Notes under the pieces: model-generated | What the model saw: only the letters and a program-made list of their open reading frames with translations | Databases searched by the model: none | Told to the model about the DNA's origin: nothing | Program-made: the position numbers and the translations under genes | Source: Chloroflexota bacterium | GTDB taxonomy: Bacteria > Chloroflexota > Dehalococcoidia > Lucifugimonadales > Lucifugimonadaceae | DNA length: 52,137 nt | Direction of reading: 5' to 3' | NCBI GenBank assembly: GCA_002721615.1 | Contig: PBKW01000023.1 | Location: 1-52,137, forward strand | In this document: positions 1-8,675 of the stretch, piece after piece | How positions within the stretch are numbered: position 1 is the stretch's first letter | Layout of the letters: each line of letters opens with the position of its first letter

Positions 1-117
1 AACCTGCAGCAGAGGCTCCAAAAGAAGAACCTGCAGCAGAGGCTCCAAAAGAAGAACCTGCAGCAGAGGCTCCAAAAGAAGAACCTGCAGAAGAGGCTCC
101 AAAAGAAGAACCTGCAG
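1..117 (+). repeat. 27-bp tandem repeat encoding the L19 N-terminal arm
   Basis: The first 108 bases are four head-to-tail 27-bp units, and a fifth begins at 109 and breaks off after about 9 bases. The first three units are identical at DNA level; the fourth differs by one C-to-A change that turns Ala into Glu. The unit length keeps the frame, giving nine residues per copy. The array continues past the left edge, so copy number is a minimum. Identity between units, including third codon positions, points to recent expansion or repeat homogenisation. Confidence 0.95.
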
Positions 118-449
118 AAGATCATTTATCTAAAAAAATAGATGAATTTAGGCCCGGTGATACTGTAGTAGTAAATATAAAAATAAAAGAAGGAGATAGA
201 GAACGAATTCAAGCATTCCAAGGGAATGTGATAAAAGGTAGATTTAATAAACTTAATCCTCCTTCTATAGAAAGTACTTTTACTGTAAGAAGAATTTCTA
301 GTGGAATTGGAGTTGAAAGAATTTTTCCTATTTTTTCTTCAATTATTGATTCATTGAAAGTAACTAGAAAAGGTAAAGTCAGACAAGGAAAACTTTACTA
401 TTTACGAGGAAGAACTGGAAAGAGCGCAAGAATAAAAGAGCGTAGATAA
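1..449 (+). CDS. rplS: 50S ribosomal protein L19, 5' end outside window, with Pro/Ala/Glu/Lys repeat extension
   Basis: Large-subunit ribosomal protein at the 30S/50S interface. The reading frame is open from base 3 to the stop at 447-449. The C-terminal part is a full L19 domain, starting near [19 protein letters not shown] and running through [26 protein letters not shown] and the basic end ([17 protein letters not shown]). Ahead of it the frame encodes at least four copies of a nine-residue unit, PAAEAPKEE or PAEEAPKEE, which ordinary L19 of about 115 residues does not have. An internal ATG at 228 would remove about half of the L19 core, so the true start must lie upstream of the window. 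Identity of the core is secure. The role of the acidic, alanine/proline-rich arm is unknown. Confidence 0.93.
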   Translation, partial: PAAEAPKEEPAAEAPKEEPAAEAPKEEPAEEAPKEEPAEDHLSKKIDEFRPGDTVVVNIKIKEGDRERIQAFQGNVIKGRFNKLNPPSIESTFTVRRISSGIGVERIFPIFSSIIDSLKVTRKGKVRQGKLYYLRGRTGKSARIKERR

Positions 450-488
450 TTAAAACTTTTTTTCTTCTATTTAAAGGTAGTAAAAAAT

Positions 489-1175
489 ATGTCAATCTTA
501 CAAATAAGAACATTTCCAGATCCTGTTTTAAGATCTAGAGCAAAGCAGGTTTCTGAAATTAACGATGATATAAAGAATTTAACTTCTGATATGATTGAAA
601 CTCTTATTGAAGCTAAAGGTCTTGGATTGGCTGCCAATCAAGTAGGAATTTTAAAGAGAATAATAGTTCTGAACTTCCCTGAAAAAAAACCAATGGCATT
701 AATTAATCCAGAGATAACAAAAAAAATTGGTAGAAGAACAGTAGAAGAAGGTTGTTTAAGTTTCCCTAATCATACAGGTGTAGTTGAAAGATCTCTAAAA
801 ATTAAAGCAAAAGCACTTGATGAACATGGAGGCAGGTTGTATTTTGATAGTGAAGATCTTTTTGCTCAAGTTTTAGAACATGAAATTGATCATTTAAATG
901 GGATATTATTTATTGATCATTTAAAAAAACATGAAAAATTACATGCCAGAAAGTTTGAATATCCAGATCAAACTCATCAGCATGATTTAAAAATTCAAGT
1001 AGAAGTTGTCAAAGATGAAGAATTAAATGAAAATCATAGCAAATATAATGAAAAATTATATTCTGAAATAAGAGTGGAAAAAATGCTAGAAGCTTTGGAA
1101 AAAGGAAATTTATTAGTTGATTTATCATCTTCAACAAATGTAAAAGAAGATGAAAAATTGGTAGGTAATTTATAA
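489..1175 (+). CDS. def: Peptide deformylase with long C-terminal tail
   Basis: Removes the formyl group from the initiator methionine of new proteins. All three deformylase motifs are present: GLGLAANQ (residues 44-51), EGCLS (87-91, metal ligand Cys89) and HEIDH (131-135, two metal-binding His and the catalytic Glu). The catalytic domain ends near residue 150, where most bacterial enzymes of about 150-190 residues stop soon after. Here a charged, Lys/Glu-rich tail of roughly 75 residues follows and resembles no domain I recognise. The gene follows rplS by 39 bp, and its stop codon shares one base with the secD start, so the genes are probably co-transcribed and translationally coupled. Confidence 0.93.
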   Translation: MSILQIRTFPDPVLRSRAKQVSEINDDIKNLTSDMIETLIEAKGLGLAANQVGILKRIIVLNFPEKKPMALINPEITKKIGRRTVEEGCLSFPNHTGVVERSLKIKAKALDEHGGRLYFDSEDLFAQVLEHEIDHLNGILFIDHLKKHEKLHARKFEYPDQTHQHDLKIQVEVVKDEELNENHSKYNEKLYSEIRVEKMLEALEKGNLLVDLSSSTNVKEDEKLVGNL

Positions 1176-3157
1176 TGTTGAGATTTAGGGGAATAATTTT
1201 TATTCTATTGATCTTTGTTATAGGTGTGATTGCTATAACTATTCCCCAAATTAACTTCAACCTTTGGGGCAATGATTTTAAAAGAGGTGAGGAGGAAAAC
1301 TTTTTAGGTTTATCTTTAGGATTAGATTTGAAAGGTGGTACACATTTAGTATATGAAGCACAACCTAAAGAAGGAGAAAAGATTACCGCAGATGATATGG
1401 AGGGAGTAAGAAAAATCCTTGAGAAAAGAGTCAATAGTTTTGGTATTAGTGAACCATCTGTTCAATTATTAGGGGCATCAGGATCTACTCCTGATCGTAT
1501 CCTTATTCAATTACCTGGTTTAGATAAGACAGATTTAAAATTGTTTATTGCATCAGATGCATCGGTAGAAAAAGTAGAAGGTTTATTAAAAGCTGAATTT
1601 TTAGGATATGAAGAAGCTAAAGTTTCTAAATTAGAAGATGGGACATTTTCTATTTTGATTGATGAATTAAGCTCTTCAGGAAAGTCAGATAATCAGGTGG
1701 AAGAATTAGCTGATCCCGCTATAGTGGATATTTTGAATGTATTAGATAAAGAATTTCCAGTAAAGTTAGTTTTAGCTTTTTCTCCAGGTGAAAATGAAAC
1801 AGAAGAAGAGACTCAAGAAAAAGATTTGCCAGATATTTCACAGATTGAAGAAATTGTAGAATCTTTGAGAGTAGGGTCTTTTGAAATTGAAGATTTAAGA
1901 CAAGGTGTTTTTCAAATAACCTTGAAAGAATTTCAGCATAATTTTGATTCTAAAAACTTTAGAGAATTTGATGCCCAAGATCTTCAGGAAATAGTGAATC
2001 CTTTCTTTTCTTTGGGTTCAATATATCAAGCTTCATTAACTGGAGGAGTTGTTAAATTTAGTATCACTGGAGGTGTTGAAGAAGCAAAGAAGCTTATAGG
2101 AGAAACAGCACTTCTTGAGTTTAAAGAAAGAGATTGTTTGCCAGTAGAAAATCCTTCAATAGCATCTTGGCCTCCAGATGGTTTATCAAAGAATGATTGG
2201 ATTAACCAAAGATGTTTAAATCCTAAATATTTTGAAGATAAGGCTGTTAATTTGAGTGGAAAAAATCTAATTGATGCATATCCTGATGTACAGCCAGGAT
2301 TGTCAAAGCCTATTGTTAGCGTAGTATTTGATGAACAAGGTGGAGATGATTTCTTTAGTATCACTAGTAGGATTGCAAATAATCAAGATGCTTTAGCTAT
2401 CTTTTTAGATGGAGAAGAGTTAATAGCACCTACAGCAAGTTCTGGAATATCTGGAGGTAGAGCATATATTGATGGACCTACTTTTACTTCAGAAAGAGTA
2501 AGAACTATTGCTATCCAATTAAAATCAGGTGCTCTTCCAGTTGGGCTAAAATTAATTCAAGAAAGAAATGTTAATGCTACTTTGGGAGAAGATTCTTTAC
2601 AGAAGAGTCTTGTTGCAGGAGGAATTGGATTAATTTTAGTTCTTATTTTTATGGTTTCTTATTATAAAGCACCTGGGATAGTTGCTTCTTCTGCACTGAT
2701 TTTATATGGAATATTGCTTCTAGCAATATTTAAAATTGTTCCTGTTACTTTGACTCTTTCAGGTGCAGCAGCAGTGATTTTATCAATTGGTGTAGCTGTT
2801 GATGCTAATATTTTGATTTCTGAAAGAATTAAAGAAGAAATAAGATCTGGTAGAATGCTGTTATCTTCTATTAGAGAAGGGTTTCAGAGAGCTTGGCCAT
2901 CAATAAGGGATAGTAATATATCTACAATTATTACTTGTATGGTCTTATATTGGTTTGGTGACAGATTTGGCACTAGTGTAATTCAAGGATTTGCTTTAAC
3001 TTTAGGAATTGGAGTGATTTTGAGTATGTTTACTGCATATTTTGTTAGTAGAGTTTTGATGAGAATAATTGCAGTAACTCCTTTAGGTAGATGGCTATAT
3101 TTGTTTATTCCTACAGGTAAAATTAATAACTCTGAAGAAGGAAATTCTAATGATTGA
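1175..3157 (+). CDS. secD: Protein translocase subunit SecD
   Basis: Membrane subunit of the SecDF complex, which uses the ion gradient to pull exported proteins through SecYEG. There is an N-terminal membrane segment (about residues 6-24), then the signature LGLDLKGGTHLVYEA and a large extracytoplasmic region. Five more membrane helices follow from about residue 480, with the conserved VDANILISERIKEE element of the RND-like domain. The length of 660 is above many SecD proteins: residues about 129-305 contain an extra-long P1 region with three similar blocks (see findings). ATG overlaps the def stop by one base. The 3' end overlaps secF by 8 bp, the usual secD-secF arrangement. No yajC is seen next to it. 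Confidence 0.95.
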   Translation: MLRFRGIIFILLIFVIGVIAITIPQINFNLWGNDFKRGEEENFLGLSLGLDLKGGTHLVYEAQPKEGEKITADDMEGVRKILEKRVNSFGISEPSVQLLGASGSTPDRILIQLPGLDKTDLKLFIASDASVEKVEGLLKAEFLGYEEAKVSKLEDGTFSILIDELSSSGKSDNQVEELADPAIVDILNVLDKEFPVKLVLAFSPGENETEEETQEKDLPDISQIEEIVESLRVGSFEIEDLRQGVFQITLKEFQHNFDSKNFREFDAQDLQEIVNPFFSLGSIYQASLTGGVVKFSITGGVEEAKKLIGETALLEFKERDCLPVENPSIASWPPDGLSKNDWINQRCLNPKYFEDKAVNLSGKNLIDAYPDVQPGLSKPIVSVVFDEQGGDDFFSITSRIANNQDALAIFLDGEELIAPTASSGISGGRAYIDGPTFTSERVRTIAIQLKSGALPVGLKLIQERNVNATLGEDSLQKSLVAGGIGLILVLIFMVSYYKAPGIVASSALILYGILLLAIFKIVPVTLTLSGAAAVILSIGVAVDANILISERIKEEIRSGRMLLSSIREGFQRAWPSIRDSNISTIITCMVLYWFGDRFGTSVIQGFALTLGIGVILSMFTAYFVSRVLMRIIAVTPLGRWLYLFIPTGKINNSEEGNSND

Positions 3158-4070
3158 TATTGTAGGAAAAAGACTATGGTTTTTAGGTATTTCTTTGACC
3201 TTACTATTAGTAGGGCTCATAGTTATCGCAATTCCACCTCATTTGAATTTAGGAATAGACTTTACTTCTGGTTCTACAGTTACTGTTGAATTTGATGATG
3301 ATCCAGGTTCACAAAAAATAGAAAATTCATTATCAAAAATAGGAGCTAATAATTTTTCAGTACAATCTATGGGTGAAGGAGCTTATTTTATAAGACTTCA
3401 GGAATTGAAAGATTCTGGAAGTTCATCTAAACCAAAAGAAGCATTTAGCATTTCTAGAGATGATTTAGAGAAAAGCTTCTCTAATATTAATGAAAATTTT
3501 GAAATTCTTAGTGTTGAGACTGTGGGTAAAAAGATAGCTGATGGTACTATACAGAACTCTATAATTGCTGTAGCAGTAGCATCGATATTTGTTATGGCTT
3601 ACATAATGTATGCTTTTAGAAGTGTTGGAAATTCTTTCAGATATGCTATTGGCGCGATAATAGCTTTATTACATGATGTATTTATAATTCTAGGTCTGTT
3701 TGCTATATTAGGTCTTTTATTTGGAATTCAAGTGAATGCTATCTTTATAGTAGGGATTCTTACTGTAATTGGATATAGTGTTAATGATACTATTGTGGTT
3801 TTTGATCGTATTCGTGAGAATCAATTACGTCTACCTAATAGAGCATTTTCAGAAACCGTAAATCTTGCAATAAATGAATCAATTTCAAGATCATTGAATA
3901 CTAGTGCTACTACTTCTTTAGTGATTTTAGCGATGTTACTTTTTGGAGGGGACTCACTAAGAGATTTTCTAATTGTTCTATTATTAGGAGTAATAATTGG
4001 AACCTATAGTTCTATTTTTGTAGCTGCTCAATTTCTTGTATTTTGGGAAGAAGGATTTAGGAAAAAATAG
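3150..4070 (+). CDS. secF: Protein translocase subunit SecF
   Basis: Partner of SecD. An N-terminal membrane helix (about residues 9-28) is followed by LGIDFTSGS, a small extracytoplasmic domain, and five membrane helices carrying the family element GYSVNDTIVVFDRIREN. Total length of 306 residues is normal for SecF. The ATG lies inside the last codons of secD (8-bp overlap), so translation is probably coupled. The stop codon is only 3 bp from the stop of the convergent gene at 4074, leaving no room for an ordinary terminator between them. Confidence 0.95.
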   Translation: MIDIVGKRLWFLGISLTLLLVGLIVIAIPPHLNLGIDFTSGSTVTVEFDDDPGSQKIENSLSKIGANNFSVQSMGEGAYFIRLQELKDSGSSSKPKEAFSISRDDLEKSFSNINENFEILSVETVGKKIADGTIQNSIIAVAVASIFVMAYIMYAFRSVGNSFRYAIGAIIALLHDVFIILGLFAILGLLFGIQVNAIFIVGILTVIGYSVNDTIVVFDRIRENQLRLPNRAFSETVNLAINESISRSLNTSATTSLVILAMLLFGGDSLRDFLIVLLLGVIIGTYSSIFVAAQFLVFWEEGFRKK

Positions 4071-4073
4071 AAT

Positions 4074-4571
4074 TTATTTTCTAGTGATTTTGATAGAATC
4101 ACCATTTATTTCAATAATTGAATTACCAAAAATTATTTGTTCAACATTTAAACGAATAATACTTTCCCAAATTTTTATTAGTCTTGAATTAGATTCTTCT
4201 TTGATACTTTTTAAAATCGATTTAGATGAGATTCCCCATAATGTGCTTTGTAAAGGATCTGATTTAAGCATTACGATCATTTCTTCAAAGATATGATTGA
4301 ATGAATATTCAGACAATTCAGTTAAGTTTATTTCAGTGTTATCATTTGTAAAAAATATTTCAAATGATATTTTTTCGGACTTGGTATCTTCTTTTCTGAT
4401 ATATAATTTTAAAGTGGGCTTGCGATGATTATCGAAAAATTTTTTCCCAAAGTCTGACTTTATTGAATCTTCTCGGATTTTTGCTTGTAATAATCTAAAA
4501 AAGCTAGATAGATTCGATAAAGAAAAATGAGATTCTTTAATAATAAAAATTAATTTTCCTATTTTATTCAT
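4074..4571 (-). CDS. Unrecognised protein, 165 residues
   Basis: I do not recognise this protein. It is soluble in appearance, with no signal peptide or membrane segment, and mixes basic and acidic residues with many Ser, Ile and Lys. It starts at an ATG one base after the hemW stop and is read in the same direction, so it is probably the last gene of the leftward transcript 6482-4074. Codon and base composition match the neighbours. A role connected with HemW or haem is only a guess from position. Confidence 0.6.
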   Translation of the reverse strand: MNKIGKLIFIIKESHFSLSNLSSFFRLLQAKIREDSIKSDFGKKFFDNHRKPTLKLYIRKEDTKSEKISFEIFFTNDNTEINLTELSEYSFNHIFEEMIVMLKSDPLQSTLWGISSKSILKSIKEESNSRLIKIWESIIRLNVEQIIFGNSIIEINGDSIKITRK

Positions 4572-4572
4572 T

Positions 4573-5799
4573 TCATGTTTTAATGGGTAAAGGTTTAGAA
4601 ATTTCTTGAAAAAATCTCATAATTATCTCATTGCTAAGAAGTATGCCTTTATCTGTTAATTTAGTTATTTCGGTATTTTCTTCTATTAATTCTAAATCAA
4701 CGAGTTCAGATAATAAATGTTTAAATTTTTTAGGAAAATTTATATTGAATTCTCTATATATATCTTGATGTTTTATTCCTTTAATTAATCTGAGGTTTAG
4801 CATTACTCTATCAAAAAAGATATCTTTTTGAGTTAGTGTTTCTTGTTCATGAATTATTCCAATATTTGAAATTTTTTTGAAGAAATCATTTGTTTGATTT
4901 ATATTTTGAGGTTTCATTTTTTCAATATATTTTTTCGGAGACTTTATATTTGAAAATCTTTTATTATCAAAATATGAGTGTGCCCCTGCTCCTACTCCTA
5001 TATAATGATTGCCTGACCAATATCTTAGATTGTGTTTACTTTGCATTTTTGGTTTAGACCAATTTGAAATTTCATAATGAATAAATCCAATTTCGGTCAA
5101 GAATTCTTTTTGCAATAAATACATATCTTCTATTTTCTTATCTTTAGGGGCTATTAATTTTCCTTGTTTTTCCCAGTGATAAAAAGGTGTTCCTTCTTCA
5201 AAAGTTAGGTTATAGGTAGATAAATGATTTATCTCATAGTTTTTAATTTTTGTTAATGACTCTCTCCATTGGTTAATTGATTGGGAAGGAATCCCGTACA
5301 TTAAATCTATATTGAAGTTTTTGAATCCTGCTTTTAATGTATTTTCTATCGATTTTATTGCAGATTTTTGATCATGGTTTCTACCTAATTTTTTTAATAA
5401 AGAATCACTAAAACTCTGAATTCCTATACTTAGACGGTTTATTCCAATATCTAAGTATGAAGAAAGTTTATAAATATTTAAATCTACAGGATTGGCTTCT
5501 AAAGTAATTTCTGGATTTTTTTCTACTGAAAATTTAGATTTAATTAAATTAATGATTTCTTTTATATATGAACTTTTTATATAAGAGGGAGTTCCTCCAC
5601 CAAAATATATACTTTTGACATTATATTGTACTAATATTTTCTCCCAATTATTTATTTCTATATTTATTCCTTTCATATAATTGGGAATAAAATTTTCTAT
5701 ATTCTCATATGTGTTGAAGTCACAATATGGGCATTTGATTTGGCAAAATGGTATATGAATATAAAAAGAAATGTTATTTTCTTTTTCTAAGGAGTCCAT
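4573..5799 (-). CDS. hemW: Radical SAM protein HemW (haem chaperone / CPO-III-like)
   Basis: Radical SAM protein of the HemN/HemW family. The N terminus has the cluster motif CQIKCPYC (Cys19, Cys23, Cys26) directly after YIHIPF, then SIYFGGGTPSY, INRLSIGIQSFSD and LMYGIPSQ, all typical of HemW. The 408-residue length and the short N terminus without the extra HemN segment favour HemW, a haem-binding chaperone, over oxygen-independent coproporphyrinogen oxidase. The start overlaps the upstream gene by 13 bp, suggesting translational coupling. HemN proper is the alternative, but less likely. Confidence 0.88.
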   Translation of the reverse strand: MDSLEKENNISFYIHIPFCQIKCPYCDFNTYENIENFIPNYMKGINIEINNWEKILVQYNVKSIYFGGGTPSYIKSSYIKEIINLIKSKFSVEKNPEITLEANPVDLNIYKLSSYLDIGINRLSIGIQSFSDSLLKKLGRNHDQKSAIKSIENTLKAGFKNFNIDLMYGIPSQSINQWRESLTKIKNYEINHLSTYNLTFEEGTPFYHWEKQGKLIAPKDKKIEDMYLLQKEFLTEIGFIHYEISNWSKPKMQSKHNLRYWSGNHYIGVGAGAHSYFDNKRFSNIKSPKKYIEKMKPQNINQTNDFFKKISNIGIIHEQETLTQKDIFFDRVMLNLRLIKGIKHQDIYREFNINFPKKFKHLLSELVDLELIEENTEITKLTDKGILLSNEIIMRFFQEISKPLPIKT

Positions 5800-6482
5800 A
5801 ATCCACTTTCTTTAGATGAAGAATCTTCTTCCTGAACATTTTCTTGATGATTTTGTGAGCTGTCTTGAGATCTCAAAGATTTTTCTTTTTCAGAAAGCCA
5901 TCTAAGAATTTTATCATGTTCAGGTGGCATGATATTAAATAATTCTATTTCTTCAGGTATGTTAAAATTTTGTGTAGAACCAATTAATAATCCTGCTTCA
6001 GTATCACCAATTTTCTCTATTTGATTTGTCACGAACTTATTTCTTTCTTCTACAACTTGATTGTATTCATTTGAAATAAGGTCCCTTATTTGTTCGCTAG
6101 CAAAACCTAATTGAACTATCCTAGTTAAATCCATAAGTTTTTTATAGTTTTCCTCTGATTCTATTGGAAGAAGGGTAGAACCAGTATTAATTCTAGAATT
6201 GATTAAATCTAAACAGAATTTATTTAAACTTCCTATTTGAGTCAAAGCTTCTTTTCCATCTGACCATACACCTTCATGGAAAATTTTTGAAATTGTGCCA
6301 GCTTGTGATTCTAATTTGTTTATTTGATTGTCACATGATATCCAGTATTCTGTTAAAAGTGATCCGAATTCTTCTATATCGGGGAAGTAGTTTATAATTA
6401 GTGGAACAAAATAAATTTTTCTACTTTTTTGAGCATGATCTGCTTTTGGCTTATTTATTTTTCCTAATTCTTCTGGTGACAT
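5787..6482 (-). CDS. Conserved-looking unrecognised protein, 231 residues
   Basis: Function not recognised. The protein looks cytoplasmic and mostly helical. It has a central stretch with two acidic/aromatic segments (about residues 27-60 and 85-150) and a Ser/Gln/Glu-rich, probably disordered C-terminal 35 residues. There is no signal peptide, membrane segment or enzyme motif that I can see. It overlaps the start of hemW by 13 bp and lies 44 bp after the YchF-like gene, so the four leftward genes 7579-4074 may form one transcript. The ATG is preceded, in reading direction, by an AAGGAG-like ribosome site (complement of 'ctcctta' near 6485). Confidence 0.65.
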   Translation of the reverse strand: MSPEELGKINKPKADHAQKSRKIYFVPLIINYFPDIEEFGSLLTEYWISCDNQINKLESQAGTISKIFHEGVWSDGKEALTQIGSLNKFCLDLINSRINTGSTLLPIESEENYKKLMDLTRIVQLGFASEQIRDLISNEYNQVVEERNKFVTNQIEKIGDTEAGLLIGSTQNFNIPEEIELFNIMPPEHDKILRWLSEKEKSLRSQDSSQNHQENVQEEDSSSKESGLWTP

Positions 6483-6526
6483 AAAACTCCTTAATGTATA
6501 TTTATTTTGAAATGTTTAAAATATAT

Positions 6527-7579
6527 TTAAACTGAAAATAGAAAATTTATCACATCTCCATTTTTGACAATATAATCTTTTCCTTCAGTTCTTAATATTC
6601 CTTTTTTCTTGGCTTCTGAAAAGCTCCCTGATTTTAATAAGTCTGAATAATGAATTACTTCTGCTCTAATAAACCCTCTAGAAATATCTGAATGTATTTT
6701 TTGAGCAGATTCTACTGCAGTAGATCCAGATTTTATTTGCCATGCTTTAGTGTCTTTTTCTCCTGTAGTTAAGAAATGAATGATCTTATTTTGCTTAAAT
6801 ACTTGATTAACCAAATTTTGAATTGAATAATCATTGATTTTTAAATCTTGACGTATTTCTTCAGCTTCTTTTTTATCAAGAAGTAATAATTCTTCTTCTA
6901 ACTTTCCATATATCCAAGATTGAGAAATATTTTTATGAGTATTAATGATCTTCCCATCAAGATAATTCTCATCTATATTGAAAACTATAGTTGTAGGAAT
7001 TGAACTTAAGAAAAAACTTTCTTGGAATATTTTTTTATATTCATGGTTTTTATTTATTTTTTCAAATGATATTCCATTTTCAAATTCATTTTTTAGAGAT
7101 ATTAAAAGATCTGATTGTATTTTTGCTAATTCTTTGTTTTTTTTGTTTAAAGTGGTTTTTTCAGAATCAATCTTTTCAATTCTTTTTTCAATCATATCTA
7201 TATCTCTAAATCTTTGTTCTAAAAGAAAATGTTCAAGATCTTTTTCTGGATTCACTAATCCAAAAGGGTGGGGGACAGAAGGATCATTAAATGATCTAAT
7301 TATAAGAAGGATGGCATCGAATTCTTGTAGAGAATTTATCATTTCATCTGAGAAAAATTCACTAGAATCATTAAATATTTGTGTAGATTCAAAATCCATT
7401 ATTTCTAATTCAGCAAAAGAGGTTTTAATACTGGATGATAGTTCTCCTAATGCTTCTACTCGATTGTCTGGAACTTTCATGATTCCAAAAGAATTAGATT
7501 TTTGATCAATTTTGTTTGTTAAGGAATTGAAAATAGTACTTTTTCCACTTTTTGGTAGTCCTAGAATTGCTATTTTCAT
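6527..7579 (-). CDS. YchF-like (DUF933) nucleotide-binding protein with degenerate switch region
   Basis: Related to the ribosome-associated ATPase/GTPase YchF (Obg superfamily). The P-loop is GLPKSGKST (residues 7-15), and the C-terminal third is a clear YchF TGS-type domain (FLTTGEKDTKAWQI, IHSDISRGFIRAEV, LRTEGKDYIVKNGD). Length of 350 is close to YchF (about 363). The region where YchF has the G3/switch II element DIAGLV instead reads MDFESTQIFNDSS, with no DxxG. The canonical G2 region is also not seen. A coiled-coil stretch follows at about residues 125-165. It may be a divergent paralog that binds but does not switch on nucleotide, or the sole YchF of a fast-evolving genome. Confidence 0.8.
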   Translation of the reverse strand: MKIAILGLPKSGKSTIFNSLTNKIDQKSNSFGIMKVPDNRVEALGELSSSIKTSFAELEIMDFESTQIFNDSSEFFSDEMINSLQEFDAILLIIRSFNDPSVPHPFGLVNPEKDLEHFLLEQRFRDIDMIEKRIEKIDSEKTTLNKKNKELAKIQSDLLISLKNEFENGISFEKINKNHEYKKIFQESFFLSSIPTTIVFNIDENYLDGKIINTHKNISQSWIYGKLEEELLLLDKKEAEEIRQDLKINDYSIQNLVNQVFKQNKIIHFLTTGEKDTKAWQIKSGSTAVESAQKIHSDISRGFIRAEVIHYSDLLKSGSFSEAKKKGILRTEGKDYIVKNGDVINFLFSV

Positions 7580-7690
7580 ATTATAAAATTTTTGAAATAT
7601 TTAAATTTGAGTATTCTAAATGAATTATATATGTTTATCATTAAATGTTACTTTAAAGAAACTTTTGAAATCAATTTATAGAAGTAAATT

Positions 7691-8671
7691 ATGATTTTAG
7701 TATATTTTGGAAATAATGAGTTTTTGATAAATAAATCCATTCAAGAAATTATTGATCATTCAGGAAAAGAAGTTTTAATGATTGATAATGAAAAAATAGA
7801 TTTATTAGAATTCCAAAATATTATTTACAATGTTCCATTGATCAATAATGGAAGGTTAGTGTTAGTAAAAAATTTATTAAGCAGAATTTTTGATTATTCA
7901 AATTCATTAGATTGGATTTCTGTTATAAAAGGTTCCTTAGAAGTTCCAGGGAATTCAATGTTATTATTCAGTGACTTTTTAAAAGACGATATCACTAATA
8001 AATTTAAAAGATCTAGATTTTTTAAAGAACTGAATGAAATCTCTGAAGTTCATGAAACTTTATTACCTAAAGGGAAAGGAAGTAGATCACAGGTATTAAA
8101 TTGGATTAATTTACGTTCTAAAGAATTAGGGATAACAATTAATTCTAAACAATTATCAAACATAGAAAATATGCTAGAAAGAGATTATTTTTCTATGGAT
8201 CAAGAACTTAAAAAGTTGGCTCTTTACACACAAGGTCGAAAGATAAAAGATGATGATATAAAGAATATTATATCTGGATCGAAGAATGAAATAATATTTA
8301 ATGTTTTAGATCAAATAATTAATGGAAATTATTTGAAAACTATTCCTATGATCAGAAAATTGTATAATCAAGGAGTAACTTCAGGAGAGGTAATATTCTT
8401 GTTAATTTCTTCTTTGCACAGAATTTTACATATTCGATCTATCATTGATGAAGGGATAAAAAATATGGATGATATTTCTTCTATAGTTGGTTTAACAAAT
8501 AATTATTATTTTAAAAAATTAATGCAACAAGCTTCCCAAAAAACCACAGATAATTTATTTATTTTATTAGAAAATTTATTTATTTTGGAGAAAAAATTGA
8601 AGACTCAAACTTTAGATGAAAAATATGAATTCGAACAATTCTTAGTTAAACTTTCTTCTATATCAGTATAA
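7691..8671 (+). CDS. holA: DNA polymerase III subunit delta
   Basis: Delta subunit of the clamp loader that opens the beta sliding clamp. The sequence opens with MILVYFGNNEFLINKSIQEI, the usual HolA start. It continues with the AAA-like domains (SMDQELKKLALYTQGRKI; DDIKNIISGSKNEIIFNVLD) and an all-helical C-terminal collar domain. Length of 326 residues fits the family. As is normal for delta, there is no functional Walker A motif. It is transcribed divergently from the YchF-like gene across a 111-bp AT-rich spacer and is followed after 4 bp by the TPR lipoprotein gene. Confidence 0.88.
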   Translation: MILVYFGNNEFLINKSIQEIIDHSGKEVLMIDNEKIDLLEFQNIIYNVPLINNGRLVLVKNLLSRIFDYSNSLDWISVIKGSLEVPGNSMLLFSDFLKDDITNKFKRSRFFKELNEISEVHETLLPKGKGSRSQVLNWINLRSKELGITINSKQLSNIENMLERDYFSMDQELKKLALYTQGRKIKDDDIKNIISGSKNEIIFNVLDQIINGNYLKTIPMIRKLYNQGVTSGEVIFLLISSLHRILHIRSIIDEGIKNMDDISSIVGLTNNYYFKKLMQQASQKTTDNLFILLENLFILEKKLKTQTLDEKYEFEQFLVKLSSISV

Positions 8672-8675
8672 CAAT

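Noticed and set aside
1-230. CRISPR-like array or satellite from the 27-bp repeats
   Set aside because: Units are directly adjacent without spacers, keep the L19 frame, and differ only by one substitution, so this is a coding repeat.
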